Part shown: positions 26,101-32,147 of the stretch, one piece after another
Layout: each line of letters begins with the position of its first letter
Numbering within the stretch: the first letter of the stretch is position 1
Origin: Ampullaceana balthica
Taxonomy: Eukaryota > Mollusca > Gastropoda > Lymnaeidae
Length of the DNA stretch: 64,000 bases
Reading direction: 5' to 3'
Assembly (NCBI GenBank): GCA_944989445.1
Contig: CALYLW010000326.1
Location: 107,001 to 171,000 of the forward strand
The notes under the pieces: generated by a model
What the model was told of the DNA's origin: nothing
The model's input: only the letters and a program-made list of their open reading frames with translations
Databases searched by the model: none
Position numbers and translations under genes: made by a program

Positions 26101-29100
26101 AGAAAGTGTTTAAAATAATTTAGAAACAGTGTTTATTAATTTCAGCTCAACGAAATGTATTAATTGAAAATGTTATTTTCCAATCGAGTATACGAGCCAT
26201 ATTTAGTGCTAAAATACATTTAGCTATTCAAATAGCTGTTACAACAGTTGGTCATAGTTACGTTACATTTTTTATTTTTATAATTTTTTATCATTGAGTC
26301 AGCAGAAGAAATGTTAACTATGAATCCCCCCCTCCTTTTTACGTCCCTCCCTTACTAAAGCCCCCGCCGTATCTTTCTGGCCAGTGCTATGATATATGGG
26401 AGTGTTGGCACCGTCCTCAGTCATGAGATTAGTCACCCGTTCGACCTGAAATTGAGAAAAAGTAATGAAATGTCTTTGCCACTGGACGTCTGGACCCCCC
26501 GTTCTGACAAAGAGTACTTCAAGAGAGCCCTGTGTTTGGCTGATGCTTACAGCCAACATGTCTACCACGGCGTGCGTGTAAGTTGATAGATAGGTACAGC
26601 TCACATATCTATAGGTGTGCGTGTAAGTTGATATAGCTAGGTACAGCTCACATATCTATAGGTAGGTGTGTAAGTTGATATAGCTAGGTACAGCTCCCAT
26701 ATCTACCATGGTGTGTGTGTAAGTTGATATAGCTAGGTACAGCTCACATATCTATAGGTGTGCGTGTAAGTTGATATAGCTAGGTACAGCTCACATATCT
26801 ATAGGTGTGTGTGTAAGTTGATATAGCTAGGTACAGCTCACATATCTATAGGTGTGTGTGTAAGTTGATATAGCTAGGTACAGCTCGAATATCTATAGGT
26901 GTGTGTAAGTTGATATAGCTAGGTACAGCTCACATATCTACATGCAGGTGTATGTGTAAGTTGATATAGCTAGGTAAAGCTCACATATCTATAGATGTGC
27001 GTGTAAGTTGATATAGCTAGGTACAGCTCACATATCTATAGGTAGGTGTGTAAGTTGATATAGCTAGGTACAGCTCACATATCTATAGGTGTGTGTGTAA
27101 GTTGATATAGCTAGGTACAGCTCACATATCTACCATGGTGTGTGTGTAAGTTGATATAGCTAGGTACAGCTCACATATCTACCCTGGTGTGTGTGTAAGT
27201 CGATAGCACGAGCTGTAATTACGGCGTCCGCGTGAAAGGAAACATGTTCTGATAACTTAAGATAATATTTTATAAGATTATACTATATTATATTAAATTA
27301 TAAAAGCTATAACTAGCATAGAGGGCTCATATAATATGATTGCTAATAAACTGAGAACTTGTCTAATGTGAATGTGAAGTTGAACGACTTACCTTTGTAT
27401 AAAAGGGTGAGTGAATTATTTACTTTCGTAAGCGATCAATGTGTGATGTTGAGAAACTGTTTACATTTGAAAGTTGTCAATCTATCAACGTGTGATGTTG
27501 AGAAACTGTTTACATTTGAAAGTTGTCAATCTATCAACGTGTGATGTTGAGAAACTGTTTACATTTGAAAGTTGTCAATCTATCAACGTGTGATGTTGAG
27601 AAACTGTTTACATTTGAAAGTTGAGAGGAAACCTTACAGTGACAGAGGACATCAGCGACAACAACGGTTTGAGGTTGGCTTACAGAGCCTTCAAGAAACA
27701 TGGGATGACAGGGGAACCTACCTTACCAGGCCTGAATCTAACGGACGATCAACTTTTCTTTGTAGGTTTTAGCCAGGTAGGTCAAATGATGAGAAAATTC
27801 GTATGTGAGAGAGTTTCAGTGAGACCATCCGGATGTTATAGACCTTCAGTGAAACAATCCTAATGTTAGAGACCTTCGTGAGACAATCCTAATGTTAGAG
27901 ACCTTCAGTGAGACAATCGAATGTTAGAGACCTTCAGTGAGACAGTCCTAATGTTAGAGACCTTCAGTGAGACAATCGAATGTTAGAGACCTTCAGTGTA
28001 CCAGTCCTAATGTTAGAGACCTTCAGTGAGACAGTCCTAATGCTAGAGACCTTCAGTGTACCAGTCCTAATGTTAGAGACCTTAAGTGAGAGAATCCTAA
28101 TGTTAGAGACCTTCAGTGAGACAATCCTAATGTTAGAGACCTTCAGTGAGACAATCGAATGTTAGAGACCTTCAGTGAGACAGTCCTAATGTTAGAGACC
28201 TTCAGTGAGACAATCGAATGTTAGAGACCTTCAGTGTACCAGTCCTAATGTTAGAGACCTTCAGTGAGACAGTCCTAATGTTAGAGACCTTCAGTGTACC
28301 AGTCCTAATGTTAGAGACCTTAAGTGAGAGAATCCTAATGTTAGAGGCCTTCAGTGAGACAATCGAATGTTAGAGACCTTAAGTGGATGAATCATAATGT
28401 TAGAGGCCTTTAGTGAAACAATCCTAATGTTAGGGACCTTCAGTGAGACAATCCTAATGTTAGGGACCTTCAGTGAGACAATCCTAACGTTAGAGACCTT
28501 CGGTCAGACAGTTCATATGTTAGGGAACTTCAGTGAGACAGTCCTAATGCTAGAGGCCTTAAGTGACAGAATTCTAATTCTAGAGACCTTCAGTGAGACA
28601 ATCCTAATGTTAGAGGCCTTCAGTGTACCAGTCCTAATGTTAGAGACCTTCAGTGACAAAATCAAATGTTAGAGACCTTCAGTGAGACAGTCCTAATGTT
28701 AGAGGCCTTCAGTGTACCAGTCCTAATGTTAGAGACCTTCAGTGAGACAGTCCTAATGTTAGAGACCTTCAGTGTACCAGTCCTAATGTTAGAGACCTTA
28801 AGTGAGACAGTCCTAATGTTAGAGACCTTCAGTGTACCAGTCCTAATGTTAGAGACCTTAAGTGAGACAGTCCTAATGTTAGAGACCTTAAGTGAGAGAA
28901 TCCTAATGTTAGAGACCTTCAGTGGGACAATCCTAATGTTAGAGACCTTAAGTGGATGAATCATAATGTTAGAGGCCTTTAGTGAAACAATCCTAATGTT
29001 AGAGACCTTCAGTGAGACAATCGAATGTTAGAGACCTTAAGTGGATGAATCATAATGTTAGAGGCCTTTAGTGAAACAATCCTAATGTTAGGGACCTTCA

Positions 29101-31918
29101 GTGAGACAATCCTAATGTTAGAGACCTTCAGTGAGACAATCGAATGTTAGAGACCTTCAGTGAGACAGTCCTAATGTTAGAGACCTTCAGTGAGACAATC
29201 GAATGTTAGAGACCTTCAGTGTACCAGTCCTAATGTTAGAGACCTTAAGTGAGAGAATCCTAATGTTAGAGACCTTCAGTGAGACAATCGAATGTTAGAG
29301 ACTTTCAGTGTACCAGTCCTAATGTTAGAGACCTTAAGTGAGACAATCCTAATGTTAGAGGCCTTCAGTGAGACAATCGAATGTTAGAGACCTTCAGTGT
29401 ACCAGTCCTAATGTTAGAGGCCTTTAGTGAAACAATCCTAATGTTAGAGACCTTCAGTGAGACAATCCTAATGTTAGGGACCTTCAGTGAGACAATCCTA
29501 ACGTTAGAGACCTTCGGTCAGACAGTTCATATGTTAGGGACCTTCAGTGAGACAATCCTAATGTTAGAGACCTTAAGTGTACCAGTCCTAATATTAGAGA
29601 CCTTCAGTGAGACAATCCTAATGTTAGGGACCTTCGGTCAGACAGTTCATGTGTTAGGGAACTTCAGTGAGACAGTCCTAATGTTAGAGGCCTTAAGTGA
29701 CAGAATTCTAATTCTAGAGACCTTCAGTGAGACAATCCTAATGTTAGAGGCCTTCAGTGTACCAGTCCTAATGTTAGAGACCTTCAGTGACAAAATCGAA
29801 TGTTAGAGACCTTCAGTGAGACAGTCCTAATGTTAGAGGCCTTCAGTGTACCAGTCCTAATGTTAGAGACCTTCAGTGTACCAGTCCTAATGTTAGAGAC
29901 CTTAAGTGAGAGAATCCTAATGCTAGAGACCTTCAGTTGGACAATCGAATGTTAGAGACCTTAAGTGGATGAATCCTAATGTTAGAGGCCTTTAGTGTAC
30001 CAGTCCTAATGTTAGAGACCTTCAGTGAGACAGTCCTAATGTTAGAGACCTTCAGTGAGACAATCGAATATTATATTAGAGACCTTAAGAAAGAGAATCA
30101 TAATGTTAGAGGCCTTTACTGTGGGTTAATATTAAGAAGATCATTTACAATTCAATATACTTTATATCTATGTTCCCTTTATGCTGCACGGCTGCGCAGT
30201 CGAGCAGATATCTGACCAACGTTGTGCAGGAGTTACGAATCACTGCGTAGCAAATTTTGTAAAATGTTGCACAAAAATGGTTGCTGAGCAACTTTGCACA
30301 CGAGTTGTTTTTTTGTTTTTGTTTTTACTTTGCACATGCACCAACGAAGCTTAGACTTTGAGGGAAGCTTTAAATGTATAAAATTATTAGAAATATTAAC
30401 CTTTGCGTATACATTTTGTAAAATGACGTTTACCTTTTATTTACAAAGAACAACTTAAATCTTGACAGATATTTTGTGAAAAAACCACACCTGCCATAGA
30501 ACGTGCAAAGATGTTCATGTCTGCCCACAGCAGGCCCCCATTCAGGTGAGAGGTTTCTAGTTTTTATCACCTACTTCTTGTTTTTCGTTAACAATTTCTA
30601 TGAGTATTTCTTCCAAATAAATTATTGGAGCTGTCATCGCTCATAGTGACTTCTTAATGGAATTATCTCCTCAAAGTTTACATTTATTATTTTCTTTCTT
30701 GCATTTGAATAAACTCCTTAGTATCCATTAACCTGATGTGTAACATGTCTCACAAGAGGCGTCCCTAGGGGTGGTGTCACCCAGTGCGGTGTACCTCATG
30801 GTGTCATCCCCTAACGAATTACTCCATAGACCTCCCAGGAGTCTGCCAGTGCCAAATAACGGGGACATACAGAATTTTACATTTTGGTGTCGTCCCTAGG
30901 GGTGGTGTCACCCAGTGCGGTGTACCTCATGGTGTCATCCCCTAACGAATTATTCCATAGACCTCCCAAGAGTCTGCCAGTGCCAAATAACGGGGACATA
31001 CAGAATTTTACATTTTGGGTGTCGTCCCTAGGGGTGGTGTCACCCAGTGCGGTGTACCTCATGGTGTCACCCCCTAACGAATTACCCCATAGACCTCCCA
31101 AGAGTCTGCCAGTGCCAAATAACGGGGACATACAGAATTTTCCTTTTTATGGTGTCGTCCCTTGTGAAGGTGTCACCCGGTGCGGTCCCTACACCACGCA
31201 CACCCTAGTGACGCCACAGTGCTTGAGTTCAGTTGCGTCTATTGTTGACTTCATGTTTAAGTTTTCCCATGTAATATAAGTTATAGATTGTTCCAACTTT
31301 GTGTTTAATGAAAACATGAATTGACGTCACTGATATTGTGTCATCAATCAGCTACTTTTAATAGCTTTGGGGTCTGTCCACAAATGACGTCACGCGATTT
31401 TTTTCACCCCCCTCCCCCACCGTCACAAAGTTAGTTTCCCCTCCAATATTACGTCACAAAGCTTTGCCCCCCCCCATAAAAGCCGTATTTTCTATTTGAA
31501 AATGAGCATGTTTTAAATCACTTTATTGTCATTCAAGTATGCATTTGGTGTAGGACTGTACTGTAATATCGTAACACACGTGAAGCCATGTAATACGTCA
31601 TTAAATAAATTGTAAGCAATTAAGTGGAACTTTTATTTAAAATTTCACATTTAGATGTGAAGACGCAGTTCTTTAACACCCCCCCCCCGGGGCCACAAAT
31701 GTGTGACCCCCCCCTCCCCCCAGGTGCGTGACGCCATTTACGGACGGCCCTTTGTTTATTATACATTCTGCGATTCTAAACTCCCCTTAAATATACGCGT
31801 AACTTCAATTTACAGGGTAAATGTGACGCTGTCCAACTTTCAACCGTTTGCCGAGGCCTTCAATTGTCCGTTGGGTTCAGAAATGAACATCGAGAAAAAA
31901 TGTATAATCTGGAAATAA
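5944..31918 (+). CDS. Neprilysin-like (M13 family) membrane zinc endopeptidase, complete, 14 exons
   Basis: Assembled exons: 5944-6159, 10790-10975, 14315-14443, 16647-16829, 18469-18624, 19990-20079, 20831-20958, 22080-22266, 24068-24342, 25603-25713, 26385-26577, 27621-27776, 30469-30545, 31816-31918. The sum is 2190 nt, so 729 residues, close to the usual M13 length of about 750. Order: acidic cytosolic tail, membrane anchor about 29-51 (type II), M13 N-terminal domain ([12 protein letters not shown]), then the catalytic domain. Zinc ligands H567 and H571 lie in HEISH with E568; third ligand E627 and D631 lie in TEDISD; H690 and R696 keep the neprilysin 711/717 spacing; ten cysteines follow the anchor, including the terminal CIIWK. 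M13 enzymes cleave short extracellular peptides. Odd: the substrate-anchoring N-A-x-Y motif is replaced by RPLF (526-529). Activity looks possible, with altered specificity. The exact paralogue is not determined. Confidence 0.88.
6590..6885. repeat. 21-bp imperfect minisatellite
   Basis: About thirteen degenerate copies of GTTACAAGACTTCACATTTC. Some copies swap 'acaagac' for 'acaaaat' or 'aacaaac'. Confidence 0.85.
6932..8171 (+). mobile_element. Dispersed element with AAATCCCTTATA/TAAGGGATTT ends, interrupted by a hAT element
   Basis: It starts AAATCCCTTATATTAACTTC and ends ATATTTAAGGGATTT, so the ends are inverted. Internal blocks match 59868-60341. Without the 818 bp contributed by the hAT insertion (element plus one target duplication) it is about 420 bp. 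No coding sequence; it looks like a non-autonomous DNA element. Confidence 0.7.
7153..7962 (+). mobile_element. Non-autonomous hAT element with a transposase C-terminal remnant
   Basis: The ends are TAGGGCTG...CAGCCCTA, flanked by a perfect 8-bp target duplication ATTTTTAG (7145-7152 and 7963-7970), the hAT hallmark. Inside, 7494-7687 (+) encodes [15 protein letters not shown] followed by [20 protein letters not shown] and [10 protein letters not shown], the hAT C-terminal dimerisation region, then a stop. The rest of the transposase is absent. Confidence 0.9.
8413..8645. repeat. 38-bp minisatellite
   Basis: Six copies of a unit with ATAGCGCTAACACTGTCCAT and GGTAGCCCAGCATGCT. Variation is a few substitutions per copy. 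Confidence 0.92.
9040..9332 (-). mobile_element. tRNA-derived SINE, copy 1
   Basis: On the - strand the head starts near 9332 and carries an A box (TGGTCGAGTGG) and a B box (GGTTCAAATCC), arranged as in a tRNA gene. A conserved body follows with GGCTGGGTAATGCGTGGAA. The body matches copy 2 at 9965-10201. It is SINE-like rather than a functional tRNA because of the attached body. Confidence 0.8.
9965..10201 (-). mobile_element. tRNA-derived SINE, copy 2
   Basis: Same architecture and orientation as copy 1: A box TGGTCGAGTGG, B box GGGTTCGAATCC, then the shared body (GCGGCTGGGTAATGCGTGGA on the - strand). Confidence 0.8.
10335..10640. repeat. 27-bp minisatellite with 54-bp dimer structure
   Basis: Units with GCAATACGTTAGTAGTCC alternate with units with GCAATACGTTATTGGTCC, so the higher-order unit is 54 bp. 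About eleven 27-bp units. Lies in M13 intron 1. Confidence 0.92.
10790..10975 (+). CDS. M13 exon 2: start of the peptidase N-terminal domain
   Basis: Acceptor TTCCACAG|GTGTGTACG, donor TTGAAG|GTAAGT; 62 codons, phase 0 to 0. It encodes [13 protein letters not shown] then [12 protein letters not shown], the signature opening of M13 ectodomains with four cysteines, and ends [10 protein letters not shown]. Confidence 0.93.
11125..11335 (-). mobile_element. Decayed SINE body, probable third copy
   Basis: Blocks 'gttggcaagtgacgcagcgtt', 'cccagccccctttgtttcc' and 'gtgtcaggcacccattcg' match the SINE body at 9965-10201. The tRNA-like head is not convincing in this copy. Confidence 0.5.
11933..12608. 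mobile_element. GGGGCCGTCC-ended MITE: partial copy plus full copy
   Basis: A left end GGGGCCGTCCATATATGACG at 11933 is followed by a second left end at 12159 and one right end GTCATTTATGGACGGCCCC at 12608. A truncated copy (11933-12158) therefore abuts a full one (12159-12608). The ends are inverted repeats rich in C/G runs. Confidence 0.85.
12708..12835. repeat. 40-bp tandem repeat, three copies
   Basis: Three near-identical copies containing CGGGACACGAAGGTCCATAG and GCGGTAACGGTACC. Confidence 0.93.
12836..13716. other. Intronic DNA, short degenerate repeats only
   Basis: Apart from GATACTCTGATAC-like short repeats at about 13258-13360, nothing is recognised. Confidence 0.5.
13717..14161. 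mobile_element. GGGGCCGTCC-ended MITE, second locus
   Basis: Left end GGGGTCGTCCATAAATGACG, right end GTCATTTATGGACGGCCCC. The interior matches the 12159 copy in inverted orientation (ACGATATTAGAGTGCAG here, reverse complement there). Confidence 0.88.
14315..14443 (+). CDS. M13 exon 3
   Basis: 43 codons, phase 0 to 0. Acceptor GAACACATAG|ATCATC, donor TTACAG|GTAAGG. It encodes [20 protein letters not shown], the helix that in M13 proteins reads K-x-L-Y-x-x-C. An overlapping 80-codon frame on the opposite strand is a shadow of this exon. Confidence 0.88.
14523..15242 (+). mobile_element. Second copy of the hAT element
   Basis: Same TAGGGCTGCGGAAATTAACG start and CAGCCCTA end as the 7153 copy. 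The interior again holds [17 protein letters not shown] and a [15 protein letters not shown] tail. The flanking 8 bp are ATATATAT and ATATGTAT (seven of eight match). The left flank is a short TA microsatellite (14500-14522). Confidence 0.87.
15270..16285 (-). mobile_element. 5'-truncated non-LTR retrotransposon (LINE) fragment
   Basis: An open frame on the - strand (16229 to 15291, with homology extending upstream to about 16285) encodes the end of a reverse transcriptase. It has the F-A-D-D catalytic box ([10 protein letters not shown]), then YLGSNIS, then [23 protein letters not shown] and [12 protein letters not shown]. It finishes with a zinc-finger-like [17 protein letters not shown]. 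The endonuclease and most of the polymerase are missing, so it is a dead-on-arrival copy lying antisense in M13 intron 3. Confidence 0.92.
16390..16610. mobile_element. Dispersed repeat with GTGTCACCC blocks
   Basis: This stretch (GTGTCACTCAGTGCGGTA, then GTCACCCGGTGCGGTCC) shares ordered blocks with 30760-31205, which holds three tandem copies. No coding sequence; family unknown. Confidence 0.6.
16647..16829 (+). CDS. M13 exon 4
   Basis: 61 codons, phase 0 to 0. Acceptor GATTCCCAG|CTAATA, donor ATCTAT|GTGAGT. It encodes ISDLGSW, then [20 protein letters not shown], matching the M13 N-terminal domain segment after the first conserved cysteine helix. Confidence 0.87.
16850..16985. repeat. Tandem duplication, about 73 bp
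   Basis: Two copies share GGTTCTATACCATCAAGCAT and CTGATGAGTGGCGCCATACC, 20-30 bp downstream of exon 4. The duplication does not include the splice donor. Confidence 0.85.
17478..17612. repeat. 43-bp tandem repeat, three copies
   Basis: Three copies share GTGACAGGTTGGTGTG and GCAGGGAAGG. Confidence 0.88.
17992..18419. mobile_element. GGGGCCGTCC-ended MITE, third locus
   Basis: Left end GGGGCCGTCCATAAATGAC, right end GTCATTGATGGACGGCCCC. 428 bp, in M13 intron 4 just 49 bp before exon 5. Confidence 0.9.
18469..18624 (+). CDS. M13 exon 5
   Basis: 52 codons, phase 0 to 0. Acceptor GATTGTTTCAG|TTCAAA, donor GCAGAA|GTAAAT. It encodes [18 protein letters not shown] then [13 protein letters not shown], the helical region before the lobe linker in M13 proteins. 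Confidence 0.85.
18830..19940 (-). mobile_element. Penelope-like retroelement relic
   Basis: On the - strand, broken frames encode [19 protein letters not shown] and [11 protein letters not shown], then [14 protein letters not shown] and LRLRRLC (reverse transcriptase thumb region). After a frame break come [16 protein letters not shown], a [14 protein letters not shown] cysteine block and [18 protein letters not shown]. The last resembles the start of the GIY-YIG nuclease domain of Penelope-like elements. The 5' part is missing and the frame breaks near 19430-19585, so it is inactive. It sits antisense in M13 intron 5, about 50 bp from exon 6. Confidence 0.85.
19990..20079 (+). CDS. M13 exon 6
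   Basis: 30 codons, phase 0 to 0. Acceptor TTTCATCTAG|GCACAA, donor TCTTGG|GTAATG. It encodes [13 protein letters not shown] and ends LPEKTDSW. The tryptophan-ended segment fits the M13 position before the next exon. It is the least conserved exon and was placed by frame continuity. Confidence 0.72.
20315..20700. repeat. 27-bp minisatellite
   Basis: Fourteen copies of a unit with CCGACCAATAAATCTGTCAC, some with AGAC in place of CGAC. In M13 intron 6. Coding-looking frames on both strands follow from the 27-bp period. Confidence 0.95.
20831..20958 (+). CDS. M13 exon 7
   Basis: 128 nt, phase 0 to 2. Acceptor CCGTCCCCAG|TTAGAC, donor AACAAAGA|GTTAAG (a GTTAAG donor, weaker than consensus). It encodes [19 protein letters not shown] and ends DDIFKRYNK. 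The next exon restores the frame as GA+C. Confidence 0.82.
21235..21382. mobile_element. Short hAT-like MITE
   Basis: The ends AGGTGTGTACCGGATT and AATCCGGTACACCCCT form 16-bp near-perfect inverted repeats; the interior repeats GCCGGATT motifs. No target duplication is clear. Confidence 0.65.
21770..22030. repeat. 37-bp minisatellite
   Basis: About seven copies containing GCCTGACTTTATCACTAAAC and ATCTCACCATTGG. The array ends 50 bp upstream of exon 8. Confidence 0.93.
22080..22266 (+). CDS. M13 exon 8
   Basis: 187 nt, phase 2 to 0. Acceptor TTTGCAACAG|CGTACT, donor TCCAAG|GTTAGG. It encodes [20 protein letters not shown], matching the M13 L-x-N-Y-L-x-W/A helix, then [20 protein letters not shown]. 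Confidence 0.9.
22905..23060. repeat. Dispersed repeat, copy 1
   Basis: It contains AATGACGTCATATAATAT, TTTGGTTTTCCCTGCTTTCT and GACTTGCGTGACAATTGCAA. The same blocks recur in the same order at 60405-60570. No coding capacity seen. Confidence 0.8.
23065..23135. repeat. (TA)n microsatellite
   Basis: About 70 bp of almost pure TA dinucleotide, at the end of the dispersed repeat. Confidence 0.97.
23290..23875 (+). mobile_element. L2/CR1-like LINE 3' fragment
   Basis: Bases 23301-23666 encode a reverse-transcriptase tail: [20 protein letters not shown], then [18 protein letters not shown] and KTALKTHLF, then a stop. The 3' end has AAGCGCTGTGAGC and GCGCTATATAAAT followed by (TTA)n, as in L2-type elements. 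Severely 5'-truncated. Confidence 0.88.
24002..24060 (+). repeat. Triplicated pyrimidine-rich unit at the exon 9 acceptor
   Basis: Three copies of about 19 bp built on ATCGTCTTGCTATTGTCT lie directly before CCACCCTTAG|ATC. They lengthen the polypyrimidine tract. Confidence 0.8.
24068..24342 (+). CDS. M13 exon 9
   Basis: 275 nt, phase 0 to 2. Acceptor CCACCCTTAG|ATCGTA, donor ACATTTTT|GTAAAA. It encodes [20 protein letters not shown], then [19 protein letters not shown], the M13 region before the catalytic core (K-A-x-x-x-x-x-x-x-GYP). Confidence 0.9.
24487..24660. repeat. 38-bp tandem repeat, four copies
   Basis: Four copies with CCCTGATTAGCTACTATGGC and TTGGGATAACGTCCAT. Confidence 0.93.
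25293..25535. mobile_element. Possible MITE with TCGCCCGATA inverted ends
   Basis: TTGTCGCCCGATAA near 25300 and TATCGGGCGATAAGCGAC near 25505 are partly inverted. CACCAACTACACATGCTC is repeated inside. Boundaries and family are unclear. Confidence 0.35.
25603..25713 (+). CDS. M13 exon 10
   Basis: 111 nt, phase 2 to 2. Acceptor CATCATTTCAG|GCCCAG, donor TTCCAAG|GTTTGT. It encodes [20 protein letters not shown] then PPLIG, aligning with the M13 core strand N-A-x-Y...Q-I-x-F-P-A-x-x-L-x-P-P. Here the N-A pair is R-P. Confidence 0.88.
26385..26577 (+). CDS. M13 exon 11: HExxH zinc site
   Basis: 193 nt, phase 2 to 0. Acceptor TTCTGGCCAG|TGCTAT, donor GTGCGT|GTAAGT. It encodes [21 protein letters not shown]. 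Family proteins usually have G before HExxH; here it is S566. It ends [15 protein letters not shown]. The donor is the first of a row of near-identical copies. Confidence 0.92.
26578..27210 (+). repeat. 47-50-bp minisatellite built on the exon 11 donor
   Basis: About thirteen copies follow the real donor. Each contains GTGTGTAAGTTGATATAGCT, and several keep the exon end in mutated form (TCTACCATGGTGTGTGTGTAAG against the exonic TCTACCACGGCGTGCGTGTAAG; compare position by position from 26561). Nearly every copy keeps an intact GTAAGT in the sense direction. This is the array described in the findings. Confidence 0.93.
27441..27620 (+). repeat. 49-bp tandem repeat built on the exon 12 acceptor
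   Basis: GATGTTGAGAAACTGTTTAC recurs at 27445, 27494, 27543 and 27592, each time followed by ATTTGAAAG. The fourth copy is the one that leads into exon 12; the first three end TTGTCAATCTATCAAC instead. Confidence 0.93.
27621..27776 (+). CDS. M13 exon 12: third zinc ligand
   Basis: 52 codons, phase 0 to 0. Acceptor ACATTTGAAAG|TTGAGA chosen because it restores the frame just after an in-frame TGA; donor TTAGCCAG|GTAGGT. It encodes [20 protein letters not shown], where family proteins have GENIADNGGL-AY-A. It ends [11 protein letters not shown]. Confidence 0.85.
27800..30125 (+). repeat. 30-bp minisatellite, about 78 copies
   Basis: Units carry GTTAGAGACCTTCAGTGAGA with 29-bp (aatcgaat) and 30-bp (aatcctaat) forms and recurrent variants (GTACCAG, CGGTCAGACAG). 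A variant-rich block near 28400-28670 recurs at about 29410-29810, offset near 1014 bp, showing block duplication. It fills most of M13 intron 12. Confidence 0.95.
30165..30375. mobile_element. Possible copy of the TGTTCCCT hAT-like MITE
   Basis: Starts ATGTTCCCTTTATGCTGCAC, contains GCAAATTTTGTAAAATGTTG (compare 56285-56459, opposite strand), and ends near GAGGGAAGC. Ends are decayed. Confidence 0.5.
30469..30545 (+). CDS. M13 exon 13
   Basis: 77 nt, phase 0 to 2. Acceptor AATCTTGACAG|ATATTT, donor CCATTCAG|GTGAGA. It encodes [20 protein letters not shown] then SRPPFR. The H-S....F-R spacing equals that of the neprilysin catalytic His/substrate-binding Arg pair. Confidence 0.9.
30760..31205. 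repeat. About 127-bp tandem repeat, three copies, of the GTGTCACCC family
   Basis: Three copies with GGGGTGGTGTCACCCAGTGC and ACCTCATGGTGTCATCCCC end in a diverged tail matching 16500-16600 (GTGTCACCCGGTGCGGTCC). Confidence 0.9.
31369..31750. mobile_element. GGGGCCGTCC-ended MITE, fourth locus
   Basis: Left end GGGGTCTGTCCACAAATGAC, right end GCCATTTACGGACGGCCC. Flanked by TTT on each side. It ends 65 bp before exon 14. Confidence 0.85.
31816..31918 (+). CDS. M13 exon 14 with stop codon
   Basis: 103 nt, entering in phase 2; acceptor TTCAATTTACAG|GGTAAA. It encodes [20 protein letters not shown], then EKKCIIWK and TAA. The family C terminus is C-x-x-W; this protein has one extra lysine. Confidence 0.93.
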
Positions 31919-32147
31919 GAGGACATCACAACAGCTGTTACCCATTTCCTTACATTTAAACAGAACAATTTCTGCTATACATCTTTTCTGTTCTTTGTGA
32001 TTCATGTTGATTGCAAGGAGTGTTAGGTGAACGTCTAGTTAGTGTGTTCTAGGGTATGATAACTTTGAGAACTGTCGGTTCAAGAGTTACAGAAAAATTG
32101 AAGGAAAAAAAAAGCATTGACCTGATGTAATTTTGTATTAATGTATT
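31919..32147 (+). other. M13 3' flank, no canonical AATAAA seen
   Basis: No AATAAA lies between the stop and the start of the giant array (nearest variant: GTATTAAT near 32136). The cleavage site is not assignable. Confidence 0.5.
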
